From contig NZ_JAVBXX010000010.1 in NCBI RefSeq assembly GCF_030824335.1, forward strand, positions 1-64,000: a DNA stretch of 64,000 bases, read 5' to 3'. Below, one piece after another: positions 48,721-58,269 of the stretch; within the stretch, counting starts at the first letter, position 1, and the number at the start of each line of letters is the position of its first letter. Source of the DNA: Azonexus sp. GTDB taxonomy: Bacteria; Pseudomonadota; Gammaproteobacteria; Burkholderiales; Rhodocyclaceae. The notes beneath the pieces were generated by a model. The model saw nothing but the letters and a program-made list of their open reading frames with translations. It made no database searches and was not told where the DNA came from. The position numbers were made by a program, and so were the translations under genes.

Positions 48721-50184
48721 TCAATCACGACTCAAGCTGTGCACTACGGCACCTTCCACATCGACCAGTTCGACGGTCAGCGGCATCTTGCCCAGGGCGT
48801 GCGTCGCACACGACAGACAGGGATCAAAGGCACGAATCGCCACTTCAATGTGATTGAGCAAACCCTCGGTGATTTCGCGGCCGTTCAGATAGCGACGGGC
48901 TACATGGCGGATCGCCTCGTTCATCGCCTGATTGTTGTTGGTGGTCGAAACGATCAGGTTGGCCATCGTCACGATGTCGTTCTCGTCCACTTGGTAGTGG
49001 TGGAACAGCGTGCCGCGCGGCGCTTCGATCACGCCAACGCCTTCCATCTGACGCTCGCCCTTGACCATCAGGTCGTCCGACAACAGATCGTCGTCGTGCA
49101 GCAACTCCTTGATCACCTCAGCCGCGTGCAGCATCTCGATCATGCGCGTCCAGTGATAGGCCAATGGCGCGTGCATCGGCGTACCACCGGCGTAATCGAT
49201 GAATTCCTTGCGCTCGTGTTCGGCAAACGGCGTCGATATCTGGTCACAGTTCTGCACCCGCGCCAGCGGACCAACTTTGTACCAGCCATGCTCCTTGCCG
49301 ATAGACCGGAAGTACGGGAATTTCATGTAACTCCACGGCCGGACTTCTTCTTCGATGTAATCGTTGTACTGCTGGTAATCGACATGGTCGAACAGTAGCT
49401 TGCCGTTGTCGTCGCGGGCGCGCAGGGTGCCATGATAAAAATCGAGATCGCCGTTGTTGCCGACGATGGACATGAAATTCGAGCGGAAGATACCGAAGCT
49501 GTTGTACAGGCCGGGGTCCTGGGTGTGCACCTTCTGGATCATGTGCACCGCTTCGCGTGACCACTGGACGATGTGATAAATATCCTTGAGCAACTCGTCG
49601 CGCTCGGCAATCGTCAGCGACTTGTTGACGCCGCCCGGCACCGCCCCCGTACCATGGACTCGCTTGCCGGCCGTGACGCGGATGACTTCCTGGCCGAACT
49701 TGCGCAGCAGCACGCCGCGCTTGGCGGTTTCCGGATGCGCCATGGCCACGCCGACGATATTGCGCTTGGTGATGTCGCTGTCGAAACCGAACAGCAAATC
49801 CGGCGAACACAGATGGAAGAAATGCAGCGCATGCGATTGCAACATCTGGCCATAATGCATCAGGCGACGCAGCTTCTCCGCCGCCGGCGTCAGTTTTTTC
49901 GCACCGACGATGATGTCCAGCGCCTTCGAGGCCGCCAGATGGTGCGACACCGGACAAATCCCGCACAGCCGCTGGACCATGACCGGCACTTCCCAATACG
50001 GCCGGCCCTGGATGAATTTTTCGAAGCCGCGAAACTCGACAATGTGCAGGCGCACCTGATGCACCTTGTTCTGGTCGTCGAGCAGGATGGTGACCTTGCC
50101 ATGCCCTTCAACCCGCGATACCGGGTCAATCGCCACGCGGCGCAGGTTTTCGGGATGCTGGGCGGTTTCCAGGTTGTAAGTCAT
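48721..50184 (-). CDS. hoxH: NAD-reducing [NiFe]-hydrogenase large subunit HoxH
   Basis: 487 residues. The nickel-iron site has the N-terminal RVEGHGK and RLCGICPVSH (two Cys) and the C-terminal DPCLSCATH (two Cys, terminal His). A tail of about 25 residues after ATH should be removed by HoxW. The sequence is that of the group 3d bidirectional enzymes. It oxidises or produces H2 in the cytoplasm in exchange with NADH through HoxFU. Confidence 0.95.
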   Translation of the reverse strand: MTYNLETAQHPENLRRVAIDPVSRVEGHGKVTILLDDQNKVHQVRLHIVEFRGFEKFIQGRPYWEVPVMVQRLCGICPVSHHLAASKALDIIVGAKKLTPAAEKLRRLMHYGQMLQSHALHFFHLCSPDLLFGFDSDITKRNIVGVAMAHPETAKRGVLLRKFGQEVIRVTAGKRVHGTGAVPGGVNKSLTIAERDELLKDIYHIVQWSREAVHMIQKVHTQDPGLYNSFGIFRSNFMSIVGNNGDLDFYHGTLRARDDNGKLLFDHVDYQQYNDYIEEEVRPWSYMKFPYFRSIGKEHGWYKVGPLARVQNCDQISTPFAEHERKEFIDYAGGTPMHAPLAYHWTRMIEMLHAAEVIKELLHDDDLLSDDLMVKGERQMEGVGVIEAPRGTLFHHYQVDENDIVTMANLIVSTTNNNQAMNEAIRHVARRYLNGREITEGLLNHIEVAIRAFDPCLSCATHALGKMPLTVELVDVEGAVVHSLSRD

Positions 50185-50192
50185 TTGCTACC

Positions 50193-50741
50193 TCAGTCGT
50201 AATGCATCAGGCCATGTTCAAGGCTGGGTTCCTTGCCGGCCAGCAGATCGGTCAGCACTTTCCAGATGGCGTCAGCCGACGGCGGGCAACCGGGAATGAA
50301 GTAATCGATCTTGACCACTTCATGAATCGGGTGCACCTGGTTGAGCGGCAGCGGCAACTCCGGGTCGTTCGGGATCATGCCGTTCCGAACCCCCGGGCTG
50401 GTGTGATAAACCTCTTCCAGAATCGTCGTCAGCGGCAGATGATTCCTTTGTGCCGGCAAACCGCCGTTGATCGCACACGCGCCGATGGCAATCAGCGTCG
50501 TGCAGTTGGCCCGGAACTCGCGCAGCACATGGACGTTCTCGGCATTGCACAGCCCGCCTTCGATGATGCCGATATCCGTACCCGGCGTGACGTGCTTGAT
50601 ATCGGTCAGCGGCGAGCGGTCGAACTCGATGTATTCGAGCAGCGTGAACAGCCGTTCGTCGATGTCGAGAAAGGACATGTGACAGCCAAAGCAACCGGCC
50701 AGCGAGGTGGTCGCGACCTTGAGTTTTTTCTTTTCGCTCAT
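50193..50741 (-). CDS. hoxY: NAD-reducing hydrogenase small subunit HoxY
   Basis: 182 residues, short form without signal peptide. Cys ligands for the proximal [4Fe-4S] cluster are in SLAGCFGCHMSFLDID, GGLCNAENV, GACAINGG and PGCPPSADAIW. It passes electrons between HoxH and the HoxFU diaphorase. Confidence 0.94.
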   Translation of the reverse strand: MSEKKKLKVATTSLAGCFGCHMSFLDIDERLFTLLEYIEFDRSPLTDIKHVTPGTDIGIIEGGLCNAENVHVLREFRANCTTLIAIGACAINGGLPAQRNHLPLTTILEEVYHTSPGVRNGMIPNDPELPLPLNQVHPIHEVVKIDYFIPGCPPSADAIWKVLTDLLAGKEPSLEHGLMHYD

Positions 50742-50742
50742 G

Positions 50743-51459
50743 TCAGCCCTCCTCCGTCAGTTTGTTCTGCTCGGTCATCGCTGAAATCGGCGCCTTGTCG
50801 TACTTGCGTTCGCCAATCGGCACAGCAAAGCCCTGGCGCTTTTTCAGGATGACGCCGACCGGACAAACCTGCGCTGCCTTGTCGTCGAGTGTGAAGTCGG
50901 TATCGGTCAGACGCCCGGATTTCGCATTGACGATCAGATGCGTCTTGATGCCGCGTCCCGACAGGGCAAAGACATTCTTGCCATCGACATCGCGGCTGGC
51001 GCGCACGCACAGGGAACACAGGATGCAACGGTTGAAGTCGAGCAAAACCTCGGGGTGCGACGCGTCGACCGCACGATTCGGGAAAAAATGGTCGTAATGC
51101 GGACTCATCATGCCCAAGTGGTAGGCCGTTGCCTGCAATTGGCAATTACCGCTCTTTTCGCACGACGGGCAGAAATGGTTGCCTTCGACGAACAGCATTT
51201 GGGTCAGCGCCCGACGTTCGGCGTTGATTTCCTCGGTATTGCTCTCAACCACCATGCCGGGCACAGCGCGCATCGTGCATGACGCCGTTTGTCGGCCATT
51301 GGCCTTCACCGTACATAATTTGCACGAGCCATGCGGCTTGAATTCCGGGTGATAACAAAGATGCGGAATGAACACACCGGCCGCTTCTGCGGCCTGCAGG
51401 ATGGTTTGCCCGGGTTCAAAGGCAATGCTCTGACCATCCAGGCTGAAAGTCTGGCTCAT
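50743..51459 (-). CDS. hoxU: hydrogenase diaphorase subunit HoxU
   Basis: 238 residues, NuoG N-terminal-like. [2Fe-2S] ligands: LCYHPEFKPHGSCKLCTVK with a following Cys in TASC. The histidine-containing [4Fe-4S] loop HFCPSCEKSGNCQLQ and CILCSLCVRASRDVDG are visible. The start overlaps the hoxF stop by 4 nt. Confidence 0.94.
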   Translation of the reverse strand: MSQTFSLDGQSIAFEPGQTILQAAEAAGVFIPHLCYHPEFKPHGSCKLCTVKANGRQTASCTMRAVPGMVVESNTEEINAERRALTQMLFVEGNHFCPSCEKSGNCQLQATAYHLGMMSPHYDHFFPNRAVDASHPEVLLDFNRCILCSLCVRASRDVDGKNVFALSGRGIKTHLIVNAKSGRLTDTDFTLDDKAAQVCPVGVILKKRQGFAVPIGERKYDKAPISAMTEQNKLTEEG

Positions 51460-53342
51460 GCGGCACCTCCGTGTTCGGTACTCAGGTGGGCGGCAGCATC
51501 GTCGCGACCGGTCATCTGGCGCGCTTGCGACAACGCCTGATCGAGATCGAAAGCCGGCGTGAAATCCTGCTGCATCATGCGTTTATCGTAGGCCGGACGG
51601 AACCGGGCAATCGTGTCGAGCACCGGATTGCAGGCCGTATGGCCAAGGCCACAGTGACTCATGGACTGCAACAATTGGTTCAGCTTCTCGATCTCGGCAA
51701 AGTCGTAGGGCGAACCGCAACCCTTGTGCAATTTATCCATCAGGTTTTTCAGCAACGAAGTCCCCACGCGACACGGCGTGCAGAAACCACAGCTTTCATG
51801 CTGGAAGAAATGCACGTAATTGCGCGCCACCTCGAACATGTCGCGCGACGTATCGAAAATCGTGAAGGCGCCGGCCGTCGGAATATCTTCGAAGCCGATG
51901 ATGCGATCGAATTCGGCCGGCGCGATGCAGACACCGGACGGTCCGCTGACCTGCACCGCCTGCGTATCGCTGGCGCCGCAATCTTCCAGCACCTGGCGCA
52001 CGGTGACGCCGAAGGGATACTCGTAAATACCGGGCCGGGCACAGTCGCCAGAGACCGACAGAATCTTGGTACCGGCCGAATGTTTGGTACCGATGGCGGC
52101 GTACCAGTCGCCCCCGTGCAGTGCAATCAGTGCTGCGGCAGCGAAGGTTTCGACGTTGTTGACGATGGTCGGCTGGTCCATATAGCCGTTGGTCACCGGG
52201 AAAGGCGGCCGATTGCGCGGCGTACCGCGCTTGCCTTCGAGCGACTCGATCAGCGCCGATTCCTCGCCGCAGACATAGGCGCCGGCACCGAGATGAATTT
52301 CGATATCGAAATTGGCACCGGGGATGCCCAGGATGTTCGCCCCCAGCAGGTTTTCTGTCCGCCGGCGCGCCAGCACGGCATTCAGCGCATCGAGTAAATA
52401 ACGATATTCGCCGCGCAGGTAGATGAAGCCGCGCGTGGCGCCAACGGCATAGGCCGCTACGGTCATGCCTTCGATGACCAGATCGGCCTGACGGGTGAGC
52501 AGGACACGATCCTTGAAAGTACCCGGCTCACCTTCATCCGCGTTGCACACGACGATCCGTTGCTGCCCGGCTTTCAGCGGGGCGTTGCGGCAGGCCTCCC
52601 ACTTCAGCGCCGTCGTAAACCCGGCGCCGCCCCGGCCGCGCAAATTGGCCCGCTTGATTTCGTCGAGCACCGCCGCCGGCCCGCCCAGTCCGGTCGGCAG
52701 GCCCTCGCGCCAGGAGCGCATGTTGGAGGCCAGCAAACCTTCGTCCGGAGCCAGTGCCCGCGCGGCACGCAAGGCATCGCCGGGCTTGATGTCGCTGGCG
52801 AGCAGGATGTCGGCGCGCTGGATGTTATCTTCGATCAGGAAAAACTCGGCCGGCCAGTCGACCAATGGCGTCTCGCTACGCACCAGTTCGGCAATCCGGT
52901 CGATGCGTTCTGCGGTCAACCGCCCGATGGCCAGATTATTCACCAGCAAGGCCGGCCCCTGGTCGCACAAGCCGGTACACGACGTATGATCGACACTGAC
53001 CAGCCCGTCTTCCGACACCTTGCCCGGCTCAATCCACAGGCTGTTGCACAAGCGCTCCAGCAATGCCTGGTTACCGAGCATGCGGTCGGTGATGTTGTCG
53101 GAAAAGAGAATCCGGTAACGCCCGCGCGGCTCAAGATAGAGGAAGGAATAGAAGCCGGCGACACCTTCGATCTTGGTGCGCGGCACCTGCAATAAAGCTT
53201 CCAGCAGGTCGATGGCCTCCGGCGAAATCCAGTCCAGCGCCTCCTGCACCTCGCGCAGTATCTGCACCATGCAGGATGAATCGCATCCGTATCTATCGAC
53301 GACGGCTCGAACAATTTCGTTCAATCTGGCGCTAGCGGTCAC
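51456..53342 (-). CDS. hoxF: hydrogenase diaphorase subunit HoxF (NuoE-NuoF fusion)
   Basis: 628 residues from GTG 53342, which has GGGAG 5 nt upstream; TTG 53360 is a poorer alternative. The N-terminal NuoE-like part carries thioredoxin-type [2Fe-2S] Cys residues (GCDSSCMVQ, SCTGLCDQGP). The NuoF-like part has FMN motif RGRGGAGFTTALKWE, NAD site GAGAYVCGEESALIESLEG and the [4Fe-4S] ligands ESCGFCTPCRVG and HTACNP. It exchanges electrons with NAD(H). It is the first gene of hoxFUYHW; hoxI and the hyp maturation genes are not in the window. Confidence 0.94.
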   Translation of the reverse strand: MTASARLNEIVRAVVDRYGCDSSCMVQILREVQEALDWISPEAIDLLEALLQVPRTKIEGVAGFYSFLYLEPRGRYRILFSDNITDRMLGNQALLERLCNSLWIEPGKVSEDGLVSVDHTSCTGLCDQGPALLVNNLAIGRLTAERIDRIAELVRSETPLVDWPAEFFLIEDNIQRADILLASDIKPGDALRAARALAPDEGLLASNMRSWREGLPTGLGGPAAVLDEIKRANLRGRGGAGFTTALKWEACRNAPLKAGQQRIVVCNADEGEPGTFKDRVLLTRQADLVIEGMTVAAYAVGATRGFIYLRGEYRYLLDALNAVLARRRTENLLGANILGIPGANFDIEIHLGAGAYVCGEESALIESLEGKRGTPRNRPPFPVTNGYMDQPTIVNNVETFAAAALIALHGGDWYAAIGTKHSAGTKILSVSGDCARPGIYEYPFGVTVRQVLEDCGASDTQAVQVSGPSGVCIAPAEFDRIIGFEDIPTAGAFTIFDTSRDMFEVARNYVHFFQHESCGFCTPCRVGTSLLKNLMDKLHKGCGSPYDFAEIEKLNQLLQSMSHCGLGHTACNPVLDTIARFRPAYDKRMMQQDFTPAFDLDQALSQARQMTGRDDAAAHLSTEHGGAA

Positions 53343-53402
53343 ATTCGCTCCCAAAAGCAAGAAGTATCTTTGTGCAGACTAGCACCGCTGGGTGAAGTTT
53401 TT

Positions 53403-53416
53403 TTGTCTCAGATCAA
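53403..53416 (-). promoter_or_regulatory. candidate FNR-type box upstream of hoxF
   Basis: On the minus strand, TTGATCTGAGACAA: the first half-site is perfect and the second has two mismatches. With the -41.5 rule, transcription would begin near 53368, 26 nt before GTG 53342, with a weak -10 (TAGTCT) at the right distance. No -24/-12 element was found here. Confidence 0.45.
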
Positions 53417-53561
53417 ATCCGGATACGGATCGCCGTCAACAAAGCGCAACAATTATGTGCAAGAATCATGTTGCAGCACAGCATAAAATCTATCTTTCGA
53501 TTACGGAAAGCCGCTTACCAGCTTCCCGCAGCGCAGCAAAATCAAAACCAAGGAAAATGGC

Positions 53562-54350
53562 ATGAGCACAACAGAAAACTCCTCACATCTCCCCCTCGCC
53601 GGCAAAAAAGGCCTGGTCACCGGCGTTGCCAATGACAAGTCGATTGCCTACGCCGTGGCCAAAGCCATCGTCGCGCTGGGTGGCGAAATCGCCATCACCT
53701 ACCAGAATGAAAAAACCGCCAAGTACACCCAGCCGCTAGCTGAAGGACTTGGCGCCAAGCTGTTCCTGAAGCTCGACGTCGCCGAAGAAGGCAGCCTGGA
53801 AAGCGTCATCGCCCAATGTGGCGAAACCTTTGGCGAACTCGATTTTGCCATTCACTCGATGGCTTTCTGCAACGCCGACGACCTGCACGGGCGCGTCATC
53901 GATGCGACCGAGGAAGGCTTCGATGCCGCAATGAACGTCTCCTGCCACAGCTTCCTGCGCATGGCCAAGGCCCTCGAGCCGCTGATGGCCCACGGCGGTT
54001 CGCTGATCACCATGTCCTATCTCGGCGCCGAGCGCGTCGTACGCAATTACGGTGTGATGGGCATCATCAAGGCAGCACTTGAGTCGGCCGTCCGCTACAT
54101 GGCCTACGACCTCGGCCCCAAGGGCATCCGCGTTTTTGCCGTGTCGCCCGGCCCGATCATGACCCGTGCCGCTTCGGGCATTGCCAACTTCAACAACCTG
54201 CTCGAGTCCGATGCCCAGAAGGCGCCGCTCGGCCGCACCGTGACCATCGAGGAAGTCGGTGCACTGACCGCCTTCCTGTGTACCTCAGGCTCTTCGGGCA
54301 TGACTGGCCAGACTGTCTATGTCGATGGCGGTGCGCATATCGTCGCCTAA
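53562..54350 (+). CDS. fabI: enoyl-ACP reductase FabI
   Basis: 262 residues. NADH-binding start KKGLVTGVANDKSIAYAVAKA, LDVAEEGSLESVI, FAIHSMAFCNADDL and the YGVMGIIKAALES Tyr-x6-Lys active site identify FabI. It reduces the enoyl group in the last step of fatty acid elongation. It may be a second copy, since it stands in an acetate/PHA neighbourhood rather than with fab genes; that cannot be decided from the window. The 200-bp gap before it is shared with the divergent hoxF promoter. Confidence 0.9.
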   Translation: MSTTENSSHLPLAGKKGLVTGVANDKSIAYAVAKAIVALGGEIAITYQNEKTAKYTQPLAEGLGAKLFLKLDVAEEGSLESVIAQCGETFGELDFAIHSMAFCNADDLHGRVIDATEEGFDAAMNVSCHSFLRMAKALEPLMAHGGSLITMSYLGAERVVRNYGVMGIIKAALESAVRYMAYDLGPKGIRVFAVSPGPIMTRAASGIANFNNLLESDAQKAPLGRTVTIEEVGALTAFLCTSGSSGMTGQTVYVDGGAHIVA

Positions 54351-54428
54351 GCCGAAGGCCGCAAGTCGGGGCAAGCCCGCCCGACTTGCGGTATGCTCGT
54401 ATGAAAACTGGCGAGCTAGGGAGCAAAC

Positions 54429-55007
54429 ATGGACGAGAATCCAGCCTGCATCATCACCGACCCGGTACCCGACCACCCGCTGCTCAACGGCAGACCGGAA
54501 ATCGGACGGGGTGAGAGCACCATCGTTCTGGAGGCCGACACGGTCGATGGTCAGGAACGCGTGTACAAGGTGCTCTCCTCACCCACTGACTATGCCTATT
54601 ACACGGCACCGGATCGTCCGACCGGCCGGCACTTCCCGATCGTTTTCGCCGACCATGGCAAAGTGGGCCGCTCCAGCCGCGGATTCCCGTTTTATGTGGT
54701 CGAAGTTGAACGGCTTTATCCGCTACCCGGCTCCGGCGATGCCGCCGAGGTAGCGACCAAGATTTCCACCTCGTATTTCGATGCCTGCATGATGTGGCGC
54801 AATCTGGCCCAGGACATGGGGCGAATTGCCCTGCATCATCTGGCTGTTACACCGATGGGCTGGGCAGATACCGTGCAGCAGTCGCTGCAGGCGCTGGAAA
54901 CTTTCTCCGGCGAATACGGCGCCCTGCCCGACCTGATCAAGGCCGATAATCTGATGATGCGCAAGGACGGCACACTGGTTTTTTCGGACCCGGTGTTCAT
55001 GGAATGA
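54429..55007 (+). CDS. protein kinase-like fold protein
   Basis: 192 residues, short for a kinase. The N-lobe pattern IGRGESTIVLEADTVDGQERVYKVL resembles the Gly-rich loop and ATP-binding Lys. Near the C-terminus LPDLIKADNLMMRKDGTLVFSDPVF resembles the catalytic-loop D-x-K-x-x-N and DFG segments, with DP in place of DFG. Similar short kinase-like proteins occur in phages and bacterial chromosomes. Catalysis is uncertain because the canonical HRD His/Arg is missing. It lies 32 nt before a dual-specificity phosphatase gene, in the same direction. Confidence 0.62.
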   Translation: MDENPACIITDPVPDHPLLNGRPEIGRGESTIVLEADTVDGQERVYKVLSSPTDYAYYTAPDRPTGRHFPIVFADHGKVGRSSRGFPFYVVEVERLYPLPGSGDAAEVATKISTSYFDACMMWRNLAQDMGRIALHHLAVTPMGWADTVQQSLQALETFSGEYGALPDLIKADNLMMRKDGTLVFSDPVFME

Positions 55008-55038
55008 AAAATCCGATAAATCACCTGTCGACCGCAAA

Positions 55039-55521
55039 ATGACCATCAACCGAGTTCTGTTTACCTCCCGCAAGCTGGCTGAATCGCTGAATGGCAATCC
55101 TTACATGGCGGTCATTTCGATTACCGACCCAACCACCCCGGAAGCCAATCTCGACCCGCTGTTCCGGCACGTGCTGCGCCTTTCCTTCTTCGATGCCATC
55201 CCGGCCGATGAATACCAGCCGATGCTGCCCGGCCTGTTCAATCGTTCGCTGGCCAAAAGCATTGATGATTTTGTCAGTGAAGTGCATGCAGCACCGTTCG
55301 AGATGTCGGTCATGGTGCATTGCGAATACGGCGTCAGCCGCTCGGCTGCCGTCGCATTGTTTGTCGAAGCCTTCTCCGGCGCACCGCTGGAAGCGCGCGA
55401 GTTCACCTACGAGGCCAATCCCTGGGTACTCGACACGCTGCTTGCCCTGCATCCGGAATTGAGCGTCGAGATTCCCTCACCAGACGGTGTCCGCGACCGG
55501 CGGACGGCGATTCGCGCCTGA
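55039..55521 (+). CDS. dual-specificity protein phosphatase-like protein
   Basis: 160 residues. VMVHCEYGVSRSAAVALFVEAF contains the HC-x5-R signature (Cys95, Arg101) of cysteine-based tyrosine/dual-specificity phosphatases, with the following Ser. It is probably cytoplasmic; no signal peptide. It is paired with a kinase-like gene upstream and followed 30 nt on by MaoC-Pta, so reversible phosphorylation of an acetyl-metabolism enzyme is an idea to test, not a conclusion. Confidence 0.8.
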   Translation: MTINRVLFTSRKLAESLNGNPYMAVISITDPTTPEANLDPLFRHVLRLSFFDAIPADEYQPMLPGLFNRSLAKSIDDFVSEVHAAPFEMSVMVHCEYGVSRSAAVALFVEAFSGAPLEAREFTYEANPWVLDTLLALHPELSVEIPSPDGVRDRRTAIRA

Positions 55522-55551
55522 ACACTACCCCTTCTTCACCGGAGCCTGACC

Positions 55552-56970
55552 ATGCGTGAGAAAAGCGAACAGCGATATCTCATCAACAAGACTTATGACG
55601 AAATCGCCGTTGGCGATACTGCCAGCCTGACCCGCACGCTGATGCCGGAAGATGTCAAACTTTTTGCCATCCTGACCGGCGACGTCAACCCGGCAACCAA
55701 CGACCCGAATTACTCGGAAAGCGGCATGTTCCGCGAAGCCATCGCCCACGGCATGTGGAGCGGTTCGCTGATCTCGACCGTGCTGGCCACCCAGTTCCCC
55801 GGACCGGGCACGATCCTGATCGACCAGTCGCTGCATTTCGCCCGACCGGTCACCATCGGCGATCGCATCGTCATCACCGTGACCGTCAAGCAGAAGTTCG
55901 AACATAACAAGCATGTGATTTTCGACTGCGTCTGCGTCAATCAGGAAGGGCTTCAAGTCGTGCGCGGCACCGCCGAGGTACTGGCGCCGAGCGAAAAAAT
56001 TTCCCGGCTGCAGGATAGCCACACGCCGGAAATCCACATCGACGACAAGCACGCGCGCTATACCCAGCTGCTTTCCCGGGTCAAAGGCCTCGAACCCATT
56101 CCGACCGCGGTCGCCCACCCCTGCGATCAGGAATCACTGCGCGGTCCGATCATGGCGTTCCAGGCCGGCATCATTGAACCCATCCTGGTCGGCCCGGAAA
56201 ACAAGATCCGCTCGCTGGCCGAAGAATTTGGCATCGACCTGCACGGCGTCCGCATCGTCAATGCGGCACACAGCCATGACTCGGCGGCGATGGCCGTTTC
56301 GCTGGTCCGTACCGGCGATGCCGAGGCCTTGATGAAGGGCAGCCTGCACACCGACGAACTGATGGCCGAAGTCGTTGCCCGGGCCAACGGCCTGCGCACC
56401 AGCCGGCGCATCAGCCACGTTTTCCTGATGGATGTACCGACCTACCATCGGCCACTGCTGATCACCGACGCGGCGATCAACATCGCACCGACACTGGAAG
56501 AAAAAGCCGACATCATCCGCAACGCCATTGATCTGGCGCACATCATCGGCATTCCCGAACCGAAGGTGGCGATCCTGTCCGCCGTCGAGACGGTCAATCC
56601 GAAGATCCAGTCCACCCTCGATGCTGCAGCGCTGTGCAAGATGGCCGACCGAGGCCAGATCAAGGGCGGCATCCTCGACGGCCCGCTGGCTTTCGACAAT
56701 GCCGTTTCGATCATCGCGGCGAAGACCAAGGGGATCAATTCGGCGGTCGCCGGCCATGCTGAAATCCTCGTCGTCCCCGATCTGGAATCCGGCAACATGG
56801 TAGCCAAACAACTTGAATATCTGGCCAATGCACTGACTGCCGGCATCGTCCTCGGCACCAAAGTCCCCATCGTGCTGACCAGCCGCGCCGACACGGCCGA
56901 AACCCGCACCGCCTCCTGCGTGATCGCCGCTCTGGTCGCTCACGCCAACCGCAAGAACGGAACTGTCTAA
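55552..56970 (+). CDS. pta: bifunctional enoyl-CoA hydratase/phosphate acetyltransferase (MaoC-Pta)
   Basis: 472 residues. The N-terminal MaoC-like hot-dog domain (about 1-145) has FAILTGDVNPATNDPNY and IAHGMWSGSLISTVLATQFPGPGTI. The C-terminal phosphotransacetylase domain (about 160-470) has GPIMAFQAGIIEPILVG, AMAVSLVRTGDAEALMKGSLHT and KGINSAVAGHAEILVVPD. It converts acetyl-CoA to acetyl phosphate and may hydrate short enoyl-CoA. It is 2 nt before ackA. Confidence 0.92.
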   Translation: MREKSEQRYLINKTYDEIAVGDTASLTRTLMPEDVKLFAILTGDVNPATNDPNYSESGMFREAIAHGMWSGSLISTVLATQFPGPGTILIDQSLHFARPVTIGDRIVITVTVKQKFEHNKHVIFDCVCVNQEGLQVVRGTAEVLAPSEKISRLQDSHTPEIHIDDKHARYTQLLSRVKGLEPIPTAVAHPCDQESLRGPIMAFQAGIIEPILVGPENKIRSLAEEFGIDLHGVRIVNAAHSHDSAAMAVSLVRTGDAEALMKGSLHTDELMAEVVARANGLRTSRRISHVFLMDVPTYHRPLLITDAAINIAPTLEEKADIIRNAIDLAHIIGIPEPKVAILSAVETVNPKIQSTLDAAALCKMADRGQIKGGILDGPLAFDNAVSIIAAKTKGINSAVAGHAEILVVPDLESGNMVAKQLEYLANALTAGIVLGTKVPIVLTSRADTAETRTASCVIAALVAHANRKNGTV

Positions 56971-56972
56971 AC

Positions 56973-58154
56973 ATGAAACAAGGTATTTTGACGATCAACG
57001 CTGGATCGTCCTCGATCAAGTTCGCCCTTTTTCCACTCGCCCATCCAATCTCACCGGATGCCGAGGTTTCCGGCCAGATCGACGGGATTGGCACCAACGC
57101 CACCCGACTGGTCGCCAAAGACCGGGCTGGCGAGCGCATTGCCGACCAGTTGATCGCTGGGGAAGCGGTCAGCCACGACCAGGCATTTGACGCCCTGCTC
57201 CAGTGGTTCCTGGCCAGCCAGCGCAACTGGGAAATCGTCGTCGTCGGCCACCGCGTCGTTCATGGTGGCGACCTGTACTCGCAACCGACCGTGGTCGATG
57301 CCCAGGTGCTGGAACACCTGACCGGTTTCATCCCGCTCGCCCCTTTGCATGAACCACATAACGTTGCCGGGATCAAGGCCTTGCAAACCCTGTTGCCCAA
57401 CGTGCCACAGGTCGCTTGCTTCGACACAGCCTTCCACCGCAGCCAGCCGGATGTGGCCCAGCTTTTTGGCCTGCCGCGCGCGTTGACCGCAGAAGGCATC
57501 AAACGCTACGGTTTCCACGGCTTGTCCTATGAATACATCGCCCGCACGCTGCCGCAGCACTCGCACCGTGCCGACGGCCGTGTCATCGTCGCCCACTTGG
57601 GCAACGGCGCCAGCATGGCGGCGATGGTCAATCGCAAATGCGTCGGCACGACGCTCGGCTTCTCGACCATCGACGGCCTGATGATGGGCACCCGCTGCGG
57701 CAACCTCGACCCCGGCGTGATCCTGCACTTGATGGAAACCAAGGGGCTGACGGTCAAGGACATGACCCGCATCCTGTACAAGGAATCCGGCTTGCTCGGC
57801 GTTTCCGGCATCAGCCAGGACATGCGCACCTTGCTCTCCAGCAACAAGCCGGAAGCCCGCGAAGCGGTCGAGCTGTTCTGTTACCGCATTGCCCGCGAGC
57901 TCGGCTCGCTGGCCGCTGCGGCTGGCGGTGTCGATGCCGTGGTGTTCACCGGCGGGATCGGCGAGCATGCAGCGGAAGTCCGTCGCCGCGTCTGCCTGCA
58001 ATCCGAATGGCTGGGCATCCGCCTCAACCCGGAAGCCAACGCCCGCCACGACATCGTGATCAGCGCAGGAAACAGTCCGGTCGACGTACTGGTCATTCCG
58101 ACCAACGAGGAATGGATGATGGCGCACCACGCACAAACGCTGCTGGCGCTCTAA
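56973..58154 (+). CDS. ackA: acetate/propionate kinase
   Basis: 393 residues: ILTINAGSSSIKFALF start, VGHRVVHGGDLYSQP, PLAPLHEPHNV, CFDTAFH, YGFHGLSYEYIA, HLGNGASM, DGLMMGTRCGNLDPG and VFTGGIGEHAAEVR, the complete acetokinase family set. With MaoC-Pta it makes ATP from acetyl-CoA. A short degenerate copy of its C-terminus occurs at 59821-59868. Confidence 0.94.
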   Translation: MKQGILTINAGSSSIKFALFPLAHPISPDAEVSGQIDGIGTNATRLVAKDRAGERIADQLIAGEAVSHDQAFDALLQWFLASQRNWEIVVVGHRVVHGGDLYSQPTVVDAQVLEHLTGFIPLAPLHEPHNVAGIKALQTLLPNVPQVACFDTAFHRSQPDVAQLFGLPRALTAEGIKRYGFHGLSYEYIARTLPQHSHRADGRVIVAHLGNGASMAAMVNRKCVGTTLGFSTIDGLMMGTRCGNLDPGVILHLMETKGLTVKDMTRILYKESGLLGVSGISQDMRTLLSSNKPEAREAVELFCYRIARELGSLAAAAGGVDAVVFTGGIGEHAAEVRRRVCLQSEWLGIRLNPEANARHDIVISAGNSPVDVLVIPTNEEWMMAHHAQTLLAL

Positions 58155-58168
58155 GCATTTTTCCAACG

Positions 58169-58198
58169 GCCCCGCCGGCGAAAGTCGGCGGGGCTTTG
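58169..58198 (+). terminator. terminator after ackA
   Basis: GCCCCGCCG / CGGCGGGGC stem with GCGAAAGT loop, followed by a short T run (TTTGT). Confidence 0.75.
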
Positions 58199-58269
58199 TC
58201 ACTTGATGACATAGTGAATTCGCTTGCGCTAGAGTGCGCCATTCCCTTTTGAATCAGGACCGATTGCGC

